From: Gimesia chilikensis
Lineage (GTDB): Bacteria; Planctomycetota; Planctomycetia; Planctomycetales; Planctomycetaceae
Reading direction: 5' to 3'
Length of the DNA stretch: 64,000 nt
NCBI RefSeq assembly: GCF_007744075.1
Contig: NZ_CP036266.1
Coordinates: 4,139,748 to 4,203,747 of the forward strand
The notes beneath the pieces are model-generated. The model worked only from the letters and a program-made list of their open reading frames with translations. It was not told where the DNA came from and made no database searches. This document shows positions 1-8,250 of the stretch, piece after piece (the first letter of the stretch is position 1; each line of letters starts with the position of its first letter). A program made the position numbers and the translations under genes.

Positions 1-1280
1 TGTCGCAGCATGCGCAGACGTTCCGCCTGTTCAGGTTCATTGACCCGGTTCTGCTGCTCATAGGGATCAGTATTGACCTGGTACAATTCTTCATCCGGTC
101 GTTCGAGATAACGTCGTACTTTCTGTCGTGCCTGGGGATTGGTAATTGCTTTTTGAACCCAACTGTCCCAGTAACCGTTTTTAGCACGTGCATTCGTCAC
201 GTGACTGGTAAACCGGAACTCGGGATGCAGATTACGGATGTACTTCCAGCCATCCAGCGTTCGAGCAGCCCGCATCGGGTAGACGTTGTTATCGCCGTCC
301 CCCGAATGCGTGGTGAAGATAACCTCGCGATGTTTGCTTGTTTCCCCTTTCAGGACGGGGAGCAAGCTGCGGCCGTCAATGGAGTCAGGAGGCGTGCCTC
401 CGGCGACATCGATCAGTGTCGGTAGAATATCAATCCACGATGCCATCGCGTCTGTACGAACTCCAGGTTTGATCTGTCCCGGCCAGCTCACAATCAGCGG
501 GGTACGAATCCCTTCGTCATACAGATTCCATTTTCCAAACGGCCACTGTGCGCCATGATCGCTGGTATGCAGAAAGAAGACATCCTCTCCCAGCTTCTGT
601 CGAGCCACGTCATAGACTTGCCCCAGTTCGCGATCCATAGTCTGAATGGCGGCCATGTATTTCGCCCGCCACTCTCGCGTGACCGGCGTATCCACATGAT
701 GGGGAGGTACCTGCAATGCTGCGGGATCGATGTCGCCAATCTCTTCCGGCCAGGGAACGTGAGGCCAGTTCGTACCGACAAACAGGCAGAGTGGCCGATT
801 ACTGTCGCGCTGCTGGAGCCATTCAATGGCCTTGTGAATGGCGACGTCTTCGTGATAGCGAAAATGACGGGCGATATCGAACCCGTATTCAGGCGTCTGT
901 TTATAATGGCCGACCTTGCCGAATGAGACGACCTCGTATCCCAGTTCCTGCAGGTACGCGGGCAACTTCTTGATTTCAGGCCGCGGCCGGGAGTGATTCG
1001 GTTCCGCTCCGTTATTGGCAGGATACAATCCTGTGAGCAACGCGGCGCGACTGGGGGCACAACTGGGAGAAGCCACAAACGCGTTGTTGAACGTCATCCC
1101 CCGGGCCGCCAGGCGATCCATATTGGGAGTTTTGATATCGGGAGAGCCATAGACCGAGGAATCACGCCAGGTATGATCGTCTGAGAGAAAGATGACCATA
1201 TCCGGTCGAGGCGTTTCTGCTGAGACAGCTGATACAAACAGCTGTACCAGGATAAGACAGGTAATTCCAGATAAGCGCAT
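1..1280 (-). CDS. Secreted sulfatase (S1 type), 3' end cut by window edge
   Basis: The frame is open from an ATG at 1280 to the left edge, giving 426 visible codons; the C-terminus lies outside the window. Residues 1-21 form a signal peptide ending near SAVSA. PDMVIFLSDDH gives the first metal-binding acidic residues. C74-A-P-S-R78 matches the C-x-P-S-R motif whose Cys becomes formylglycine in type I sulfatases. Further on are FGKVGHY, the metal-binding stretch TSDHG, and FGKWNLYDEGIRTP, all usual for the family. It should hydrolyse sulfate esters, probably on a polysaccharide, outside the cytoplasm; the substrate cannot be read from sequence. It is divergently arranged with the esterase-sulfatase pair starting at 1496. 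No frameshift was seen when I translated it by hand. Confidence 0.93.
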   Translation of the reverse strand, partial: MRLSGITCLILVQLFVSAVSAETPRPDMVIFLSDDHTWRDSSVYGSPDIKTPNMDRLAARGMTFNNAFVASPSCAPSRAALLTGLYPANNGAEPNHSRPRPEIKKLPAYLQELGYEVVSFGKVGHYKQTPEYGFDIARHFRYHEDVAIHKAIEWLQQRDSNRPLCLFVGTNWPHVPWPEEIGDIDPAALQVPPHHVDTPVTREWRAKYMAAIQTMDRELGQVYDVARQKLGEDVFFLHTSDHGAQWPFGKWNLYDEGIRTPLIVSWPGQIKPGVRTDAMASWIDILPTLIDVAGGTPPDSIDGRSLLPVLKGETSKHREVIFTTHSGDGDNNVYPMRAARTLDGWKYIRNLHPEFRFTSHVTNARAKNGYWDSWVQKAITNPQARQKVRRYLERPDEELYQVNTDPYEQQNRVNEPEQAERLRMLR

Positions 1281-1495
1281 CTGTTAACTCCCCTGATGTG
1301 GCACTTTGATGATGTTAAACAGTCAATAGAATGGATTGAATCAGACTGGATACTCTTTTGATAGAAAGTGAATTATAGCCTTCATGCTACGCATATCACA
1401 AATATAGAACTGACTCTCAATAGCGATTTCAATATCGGGTCCTCTTACAGCGGGACATCAATCACACTGGACTTGAGTGAAAGTGAGCTGTTAGG
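1281..1495. promoter_or_regulatory. Divergent intergenic region, probable promoters
   Basis: This is 215 bp between a sulfatase on the minus strand and an esterase gene on the plus strand, so it should hold promoters for both. It is AT-richer than the flanking genes (for example around 1316-1420). I cannot assign convincing -35/-10 boxes or an operator by eye. Confidence 0.4.
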
Positions 1496-3511
1496 ATGAA
1501 GCTATATCCATCTTACCCCAGCATCCCACCTGCCAGAACGGAAACTTCCGTGAAGTCATTTATTCTCAGCCTGGTCATTATCCTGAGCGTCATTGGTAAC
1601 GAAGGCCTGGCCCAGAAACCCTATCGCGTATTGCCTCCCCATTTTAATACTGACAAAACACAGCAGATGATGCGCAGCTGGTTGCGTGAACAGAGCCATC
1701 AGGCACTTGATCAACGCCGAGCAGAATTCGAGCAGGCACTAAGCTCTCCAGAACGCTTCGCCGCATATCAGCAGAAACGGCGAAAGACATTACGTATGTG
1801 TCTGGGAGAGATGCCGCCACGGACTCCTCTGAATCCCATGGTTACCGACACGATCGAAGCCGATGGATTCACGATCGAAAAACTCTACTTTGAGAGCCAG
1901 CCCGGTTTTTATGTGACCGCGAATCTGTATCGTCCTGAAGGTCCCGGCCCTTTCCCGGCGATTCTGCATCCTCTGGGACATAGTGAAAACGGGAAAGCAT
2001 ACGAATCTTACCAGAAAGCGAACCAGTTACTGGTCAAACAGGGATTCGTAGTGCTCTGCTTTGATCCCATCGGTCAGGGTGAACGTAAACAGATCATCGA
2101 TTCTGATGGCGAACCAGCACATCGCGCCAGTCATGAACACCAGGAACTGGGAGTCGCGCCGATTCTGCTGGGACGCAGCCTCGGCGGTTACATGGTCTGG
2201 GACGCGGTCCGTGCTCTCGATTATCTCTGCAGTCGCCCCGATGTCGACGCGCAACGTATTGGCTGCACCGGAAATTCGGGGGGAGGTAACCTCACCAGTT
2301 TTCTGATGGCCTATGATGAACGCATCCAGGCTGCTGCGCCTGGTTGTTTCATGACCACCCATCGTGAGAAAAATGAGAGCCCCGGCCCTGGTGATGCCGA
2401 GCAGAATCTCTATGCGCAAATCCGCGAAGGTTTTGATCACCCGGATTTTATCCTCAGTCGAGCCCCGAAACCAACGCTCATTTTGGCTGCGACGCGTGAT
2501 TTTGTGCCGATTGAAGGCACCTGGGATGCTTTCAGACAGGCTAAGCGGGCCTACACCCTGCTCGGATATCCGGAACGGATTTCACTGATCGAAGCCAATG
2601 AAAAACATGGTTTCAGCCAACGACTCAGAGAAGGAGCCGCCCGTTTCTTTGCACGCTGGTTGCATGGACGTCAGATTAACGTATTCGAGGAGGCCCCCGT
2701 CAAGATCTACACAGATCGGGAATTGCAGGTCACACCCAGCGGCCAGGTACAACAACTGCCTCTGGCCCGTTCGCTGCTCGAAGTAAATCAGGCTGAAGAA
2801 CGGCGACTGGCCCTGAAGCGGCCTCCCCTGACGCGCGACCTGGTCCGCCAGGTAACTGGAATTCGAAAATTGACGCAACTGCCAGAGCCGCGAGTCGAAC
2901 TCATCGGTTCAAATGGCAGACCTGCGAAATCACAGCAGTTTCAGCCTGGCTCGAACCATGATGAACCTCTGCGACTGATCATCCACCCTGAACCCGGAAT
3001 TGTCCTCCCTGCGTTGTACTGGCCCGGAGGATCCGCCCCGCCTGTCCTGCTGGCTCCCGCAGCGGGAATGAACAGCGCAGTCATAGAAGCGCGGCAACTG
3101 CATCGCCAGGGGCATCCGGTACTCATCGTCGAAGTTCGTGACACAGGCGAAACCACAACCCGCAACTGGCGGTTCTTCGGAGCCGATTATTACATCGCTT
3201 ACATGCTGGGACGTTCCTGGTTGAGTCTGCGGACAGAAGATATGCTGGTCTGTGCCCGGTGGTTGAAAACCCAACAACAGGCGGAGTCGCTGCGTCTCGT
3301 TACCGGGGGAGAACTTACCCCGGCGGGACTTCATGCTGCCGCTCTTGAGCCAGCGCTGATTTCTGAATTAACTGCCAGGGGCGGAATTCCGTCCTGGAGA
3401 TCGTTAATGAAGACACCGGATGCACACCAGCACATCCACAACGCGGTTCATGCTGGATTGCGTTATTATGATTTACCCGATCTGAAAGCATTGATATCTA
3501 CTACCCCCTGA
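1496..3511 (+). CDS. Secreted two-domain alpha/beta hydrolase, acetyl xylan esterase-like
   Basis: The protein has 671 residues from ATG 1496. The hydrophobic signal core is residues 20-40 (FILSLVIILSVIG, cleavage after GLAQ), so the first 18 residues make an unusually long leader; an in-frame GTG at 1550 would give a standard signal peptide. The N-terminal domain (about 100-395) has the AXE1/dienelactone-hydrolase-like order: oxyanion-type LHPLGHSENGK, nucleophile elbow G-N-S261-G-G, an acid in AATRDF and the histidine in EKHGF. Residues about 470-671 look like a second alpha/beta-hydrolase fold (LRLIIHPEPG, PPVLLAPAAGMNS, HPVLIVEVRDTGE), but the place of the nucleophile reads VTGGELTPAG with no serine, so this half is probably inactive. 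The likely role is removing acyl groups from glycans. The stop is 11 bases before the next sulfatase start, so the two are probably co-transcribed. Confidence 0.85.
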   Translation: MKLYPSYPSIPPARTETSVKSFILSLVIILSVIGNEGLAQKPYRVLPPHFNTDKTQQMMRSWLREQSHQALDQRRAEFEQALSSPERFAAYQQKRRKTLRMCLGEMPPRTPLNPMVTDTIEADGFTIEKLYFESQPGFYVTANLYRPEGPGPFPAILHPLGHSENGKAYESYQKANQLLVKQGFVVLCFDPIGQGERKQIIDSDGEPAHRASHEHQELGVAPILLGRSLGGYMVWDAVRALDYLCSRPDVDAQRIGCTGNSGGGNLTSFLMAYDERIQAAAPGCFMTTHREKNESPGPGDAEQNLYAQIREGFDHPDFILSRAPKPTLILAATRDFVPIEGTWDAFRQAKRAYTLLGYPERISLIEANEKHGFSQRLREGAARFFARWLHGRQINVFEEAPVKIYTDRELQVTPSGQVQQLPLARSLLEVNQAEERRLALKRPPLTRDLVRQVTGIRKLTQLPEPRVELIGSNGRPAKSQQFQPGSNHDEPLRLIIHPEPGIVLPALYWPGGSAPPVLLAPAAGMNSAVIEARQLHRQGHPVLIVEVRDTGETTTRNWRFFGADYYIAYMLGRSWLSLRTEDMLVCARWLKTQQQAESLRLVTGGELTPAGLHAAALEPALISELTARGGIPSWRSLMKTPDAHQHIHNAVHAGLRYYDLPDLKALISTTP

Positions 3512-3522
3512 GGAGTTTCCCC

Positions 3523-4851
3523 ATGCCTGCCCTGAAGTTTGTTTATACACTGGCGTTCGCGCTGCTGTTCATTTCCCCGGCTGTCCTGTCTGCTGCTGAG
3601 TCCCAACCCAACATTCTGCTGATTATGGCAGATGATGTGGGCAGTGACGCCATCGGCTGTTACGGGGGACAGAGCTATCCGACTCCCCACATTGATAAGC
3701 TGGCCCAGGGAGGTCTTAAATTTACCCAGGCATACTCAATGCCCGTCTGTCACCCCTCTCGCGTCTGCCTGATGACAGGCCGATATCCGTTCCGGTTTGG
3801 TAAAGCTGGCTCGAAATGGGGAGACTTTCCAGACGCTGCCGAGGGGATCTGCATTGGCGATCGCATGCAGCAGGCCGGCTATGCGACTGCTGTTGCTGGA
3901 AAATGGCAGCTGTGTTTCATGAAAAACGATCTGGATCACCCCAGTCGCGTCGGCTTTGATAAGTGGTGTCTGTTTGGCTGGCATGAAGGAGGCCGCTATC
4001 ATGATCCACTGATTTACCAGAATGGCAAGTTGCTGAAAAACACCGAGGGCAAATATGGGCCGGATATTTACACCGATTTTCTGATTGACTTCATGAAAGA
4101 GAGCCATAAAGAGGGGAAGCCGTTTTTCGCCTATTACCCGATGGCCCTCTGTCATGATGTAACTGATGACCTGAAAGGAAAGCATGTCGCTTACGCACAT
4201 GACGGGCACTGGCTGACTTTTGCTGAGATGATGACATCCATGGATGACATGGTCGGTCGCCTAGTGGCTTCCCTGGATGAAATGGGAGTCCGCGATAATA
4301 CCCTGATCCTCTTCACCACCGATAACGGGACCCCCGCCGCGAGCTACCTGTACGTCAATGAACAGGGGAAGATGGTGCGTCCTAAAGTGGTTTCGGTACA
4401 AAACAACACAATCGTCCCGGGCGGCAAGGGTAAACTGGATGATACAGGAACCCGGGTTCCCCTGATCGCAAACTGGCCGGGACACATTAAAGCAGGCCAG
4501 GAAGTTAACACCATGGTTGACCTGACCGATTACCTGCCAACGGTCGCGGATGTCGCCGGCCTCAAGGATGATGGCGTTCCCCGGGATGGAGTCAGTTTTG
4601 CTGAAGTTCTCGAGGGTGCTTCCGGAAAAGATCGTCGCGATTGGATCTTTATTGAACACCGGGGTAAACGGTGTGTCCGTTCTCTGAACTGGAAACTCTA
4701 CGATGACGGACGCTTCTTCGATCTCAAACAGGACCCACTGGAGAAGTCTCCCCTGAAAACAGATGCGTTATCAGGAAAAGCAAAACGCAACTATGCTTCC
4801 TTACAAGACACGCTTGAGAAGATGCAGGGACCTTTGAAGCCGACCCATTAA
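3523..4851 (+). CDS. Secreted sulfatase (S1 type)
   Basis: The protein has 442 residues and a signal peptide of about 24 residues ending at VLSAA. ILLIMADDVG (30-39) carries the first metal-ligand aspartates. C76-H-P-S-R80 is the formylglycine motif, and GKWQ and TTDNGTP give the conserved Lys and the second metal site. GAGG-type start support is good: GGAG lies 9 bases before the ATG. The length is normal for a single-domain sulfatase. It follows the esterase gene by 11 bases, so de-esterification and desulfation of one substrate are probably coupled (inference). Its stop is only 11 bases from the stop of the convergent DUF4838 gene, which leaves no room for a separate terminator. Confidence 0.93.
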   Translation: MPALKFVYTLAFALLFISPAVLSAAESQPNILLIMADDVGSDAIGCYGGQSYPTPHIDKLAQGGLKFTQAYSMPVCHPSRVCLMTGRYPFRFGKAGSKWGDFPDAAEGICIGDRMQQAGYATAVAGKWQLCFMKNDLDHPSRVGFDKWCLFGWHEGGRYHDPLIYQNGKLLKNTEGKYGPDIYTDFLIDFMKESHKEGKPFFAYYPMALCHDVTDDLKGKHVAYAHDGHWLTFAEMMTSMDDMVGRLVASLDEMGVRDNTLILFTTDNGTPAASYLYVNEQGKMVRPKVVSVQNNTIVPGGKGKLDDTGTRVPLIANWPGHIKAGQEVNTMVDLTDYLPTVADVAGLKDDGVPRDGVSFAEVLEGASGKDRRDWIFIEHRGKRCVRSLNWKLYDDGRFFDLKQDPLEKSPLKTDALSGKAKRNYASLQDTLEKMQGPLKPTH

Positions 4852-4862
4852 TCACTTTAGAA

Positions 4863-7800
4863 TCAGGGTGCCCCCAGTTGTTTGAGTTGTTCCTCAGCCT
4901 GCTGACGGTGTCCTGAAGATGAGGTCTTGTCCTGCAACACACTCTGGTAAATCTGCTGCGCGGCCTGCTTTTTACCCGCAGCAGCCAGCGTGTGCCCCTT
5001 CGCGAGTTGCATTTCATGACGCCAGAAACCTTTGAGTTGATCGATCTCGGCTTTTTCCAGCGCCTGTAATGCGTCGTCGTATTTCCCCTGTTTCGTGAGA
5101 ATCCGGGCCGCTCCCTCAATTGAGCGGAACTGATCTGCTGAACCTACTCGTCCTGCGCCCTCGTAGTTCTGACGATACGCCTTCAGAGCCCCAGCTTCAT
5201 CCGCCAGATTGTGTTCTCTGTTTTCTCCCAGCAACAGGAGGATCTGAGATTGGATGCGTGGATCCGGGGTATAATTCAACGCCAGTGTCAGATCGGTCTC
5301 AGCAGCCTCTCCCTGCTTCATTCGTAAACGGGCCATTCCCCGCGCCAGAGCGGCTTCTCCGACTTGACTGAATGGCCAGGTCTGAAAATCCTCTGATTGG
5401 AACTGCTGAATCAACTCAGTATAGTTTCGCTGTGCCAGCAGGTTCTGCATACGCACTGTCTTCGCCACGGTATCGAGTGGAATTTTTTCAGCCAGCGATT
5501 CCGCTTGTGATTCCTGTTTCAGGTGACGGGCACATTCCACCGCCTGCTGGAGTGCCACGGACTTCTGCAGGTCCGTGATCTGTTTTTCTGCAGCCAGGGA
5601 CAGGAACAGATCTTGAGCAGACTGATACTTGCGGCGCCGCATCAGTGTTTCTGCTTTTTTGCTCGTAATCAGGTAATCTGTCACGCTCGGATCGGCTTCG
5701 AACTGGTGAGACAGTCCTCGATAAAAGTAGGCGAATTTCATCGGCTGATGAAAACCGGAAGATCCTGTGGGCGCGAATGCCGAGTATTCAGAACCATTGT
5801 CACGAATTCGTTGACGACAGACATTAATGTGCCAGGGAAGGCTCACTGTAGGACGATGTCCGATTACCTGATGCAGAGGATCGTTTTCATCCTGGACAAC
5901 GGGAATCCGCACTTCAGCAGTCCAGTAGCCGTCTTTAATCTGGGTAGCGACCTCAGCCTGTGAATCCCAGCGGAACCAGTCCTTTTTATCGGCCCCTCGA
6001 TCCAGATCAATCAGCGCCCCGGCTGGATTGATGGCCAGTTGATAATAACTATGCGACTCTGTGCTGAGCAGAATTTCGATCGCATCACCAAACCAGATTG
6101 CCTGATCTTCATTTTTTGTTGAGGTGCTGCGAGGCCGTTCGCCCGGTGCTTCCTCACAACGGATCGCAAAATAGAGATCACGGCCTACCCAGCGTGATTT
6201 GATTGATGTGCCATAAACGGGCAAGCGTCCGGTCTGCAGTTCACGCAGACTCCCCGTCGAGGCGGTGGGACAGTTTTCCCAGAGGGGGTCATCGAGTTGC
6301 CCATCGATTACAATTTCACCTCGGGGATCACCCACCAGCCTTAAAACTGGAACCGGTCCCCGTTTCTGTGCCAGTTGAACACTTTTATTCCGCAGTCCGT
6401 TGAGGAAATTGTCGATGAGTGCCATTCGCCGACCATAAACGGAGTCACTTTGCACTTTCGCTTTCGCGACAGAAAACAGTTCCAGTGCGCGACTGGCCTT
6501 CTCAGCCTCTTTCTCCATCTCGCGCCAGTGTTCTTCACAGTAAAGAAAGAAGGTGCGCATCTCCTGAGCAGCGGGTCCGTAAAACAGGTCACAGTACTCG
6601 TTGAACAGGGCATCCACATTCTGGTCTTTCCCCCCCCAGTACATCCGCGCGGTGAAGTAAATCAGAAAGTGGTTATAGCCAATCGCATTCTCGCCGAAAT
6701 CCATCGTGAGCCAGATGTCTTCTCCCTTCGAGATCCCTTTAGTCTCGTTGATGCTCTCGCCCAGTACGTGAGGAATAAAGGCCGGCAGATAGAAGCCACG
6801 TCCGGTAAAGGGATAGTTTTCGAAGATAATGATCGGGTTTGCTGTTTTTTTCACCCAGGCGTCACGCAACTGGCGGAGTTCTTCCCGGTCTGCAGACGTC
6901 GGTCTTCTTCCCCCCACAATAATCACCTGCACGTTGGGTTCGAGACGGTCGATCTTTTCAGGAGGTTGCGTATAAGTTCCATAGGCACAGTTCGAGATTT
7001 TGTGGTCCGGGTGCGTTTTACGAACCTCTTTAGCCACTCGATTCACAAACTCCCAGACATAATCGGAAAACGCGCCGCGGTAACCTCGTTCGGGAGTATC
7101 CTTACCTGCACAATGCTCACATTGACAGATCGCGGTATAACCATCGGGGGGCATCACCGACACGACATCCATATCGAAATGATCAAACTGGGCTCGCACA
7201 TAGCGCACGGTCTGCTGAAACAGTTCCTCATTCGAGTAGCACAGCTGATTCAGGCGTTTCCCCGATTGGGTATCACGTTTTCCACCATAAAGGGCAAACC
7301 ATTCAGGATGCTTTTCGAGTGTCTCTGTATTGTGCGTCATATGATCAAGACCATGGGCGGCCTGCCGACCGTAGGGTTGTCTTACCCCCAGCCGCATGGC
7401 CCACATGGCAGCATCGCGACCATACACTCCGAGACGGAAATTAATCGTCCGCAGCGAAAAATCGGGTTGTACCGTTTCATCGATTACCGGTAATGGAATC
7501 GTATTCTGCCGGGGAATGACTTCTCCCAGTTCCCCCGGTAGATACCAGCGCACACCCAGTCCCCGTAAATATCCGCAGACCGCGTTGAAGGAACCCCTTT
7601 CGTCAAAGCCCCACACATTGACCTGGCCTGTTTTGTCGACCAGTTGCTCGTTCGGTGTTCCAAACAGACCCGTTGAACCCGTGTAATGCTTGTAAAGCTG
7701 AGAATGGGGGTAGCCCCAGTGCTCACCGGTAATCGCATTCCAGGCCGCCTGTACTTTACCACTGGCCAGATCGCGATGATTACGGGGCCAAGGTTCGATC

Positions 7801-8171
7801 GGTACGAAATTAGTATCGTCGCCGAGCATAGCAAGCCAGTTGTCGCCGGCTACAATCCGGTAGGCTCCTGCTTTCAGTCCGGCAGTCGTGACTCCCCGCT
7901 TTTCTGCTTCTTTACTCGCCCCGATCAAAACTTTGACTGGCACAGTAGCCGTCGTCTCAGTGACGATTTCCAGTTTTGCTCCTGAAATCTTTTTAAGGTA
8001 CTGCTGAAGTTCCCGGGCAGCCAGTCGCGTGCTGCGCTGGGCCGCAGGATCAATCACGATTTCTGCTTCTGCCCGTCCCTCCCTGACCAGATACTGTTCC
8101 GCAGCAGTTACCGTATCCAGCACGAAAGTGAAACACCACAGAACGCCAGCCAGCAGAAGTGAAATCCGCAT
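4863..8171 (-). CDS. Secreted DUF4838 protein with CBM9-like and TPR domains
   Basis: I start at ATG 8171 because GGAG lies 6 bases upstream; a GTG at 8186 in the same frame would add five residues. The 1,102-residue protein has a signal peptide (RISLLLAGVLWCF...VTAA). Residues about 30-160 resemble the N-terminal non-catalytic domain of alpha-glucuronidases and GH20 enzymes (ARELQQYLKKISGAKL). Residues about 220-560 match the DUF4838 barrel-like domain, including the C349-x-C-x-x-C354 cluster typical of this family. Residues about 615-820 look like a family 9 carbohydrate-binding domain (IDGQLDDPLWENC, VEIRIP-type strands). Residues about 830-1100 are alpha-helical TPR-like repeats. It probably binds or cleaves a glycan outside the cytoplasm, but the catalytic activity of DUF4838 is not established. 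It lies 79 bp after the sulfatase-DUF1080 fusion gene, on the same strand. Confidence 0.82.
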   Translation of the reverse strand: MRISLLLAGVLWCFTFVLDTVTAAEQYLVREGRAEAEIVIDPAAQRSTRLAARELQQYLKKISGAKLEIVTETTATVPVKVLIGASKEAEKRGVTTAGLKAGAYRIVAGDNWLAMLGDDTNFVPIEPWPRNHRDLASGKVQAAWNAITGEHWGYPHSQLYKHYTGSTGLFGTPNEQLVDKTGQVNVWGFDERGSFNAVCGYLRGLGVRWYLPGELGEVIPRQNTIPLPVIDETVQPDFSLRTINFRLGVYGRDAAMWAMRLGVRQPYGRQAAHGLDHMTHNTETLEKHPEWFALYGGKRDTQSGKRLNQLCYSNEELFQQTVRYVRAQFDHFDMDVVSVMPPDGYTAICQCEHCAGKDTPERGYRGAFSDYVWEFVNRVAKEVRKTHPDHKISNCAYGTYTQPPEKIDRLEPNVQVIIVGGRRPTSADREELRQLRDAWVKKTANPIIIFENYPFTGRGFYLPAFIPHVLGESINETKGISKGEDIWLTMDFGENAIGYNHFLIYFTARMYWGGKDQNVDALFNEYCDLFYGPAAQEMRTFFLYCEEHWREMEKEAEKASRALELFSVAKAKVQSDSVYGRRMALIDNFLNGLRNKSVQLAQKRGPVPVLRLVGDPRGEIVIDGQLDDPLWENCPTASTGSLRELQTGRLPVYGTSIKSRWVGRDLYFAIRCEEAPGERPRSTSTKNEDQAIWFGDAIEILLSTESHSYYQLAINPAGALIDLDRGADKKDWFRWDSQAEVATQIKDGYWTAEVRIPVVQDENDPLHQVIGHRPTVSLPWHINVCRQRIRDNGSEYSAFAPTGSSGFHQPMKFAYFYRGLSHQFEADPSVTDYLITSKKAETLMRRRKYQSAQDLFLSLAAEKQITDLQKSVALQQAVECARHLKQESQAESLAEKIPLDTVAKTVRMQNLLAQRNYTELIQQFQSEDFQTWPFSQVGEAALARGMARLRMKQGEAAETDLTLALNYTPDPRIQSQILLLLGENREHNLADEAGALKAYRQNYEGAGRVGSADQFRSIEGAARILTKQGKYDDALQALEKAEIDQLKGFWRHEMQLAKGHTLAAAGKKQAAQQIYQSVLQDKTSSSGHRQQAEEQLKQLGAP

Positions 8172-8250
8172 TTTGAACTCCGTCACTGTCTAAGGTGAAA
8201 TCAGTTGTCAAACTGTAGCGAGCGTACTTTCAGCACCAGCCGGCGGCCGA

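Noticed and set aside
494..1078. A 194-codon minus-strand ORF
   Set aside because: It is an out-of-frame shadow of the sulfatase that I translated by hand from 1280 to the left edge.
6375..7493. A 372-codon plus-strand ORF
   Set aside because: It is antisense to the DUF4838 gene, whose domains are clear. The reading shows no conserved motif.
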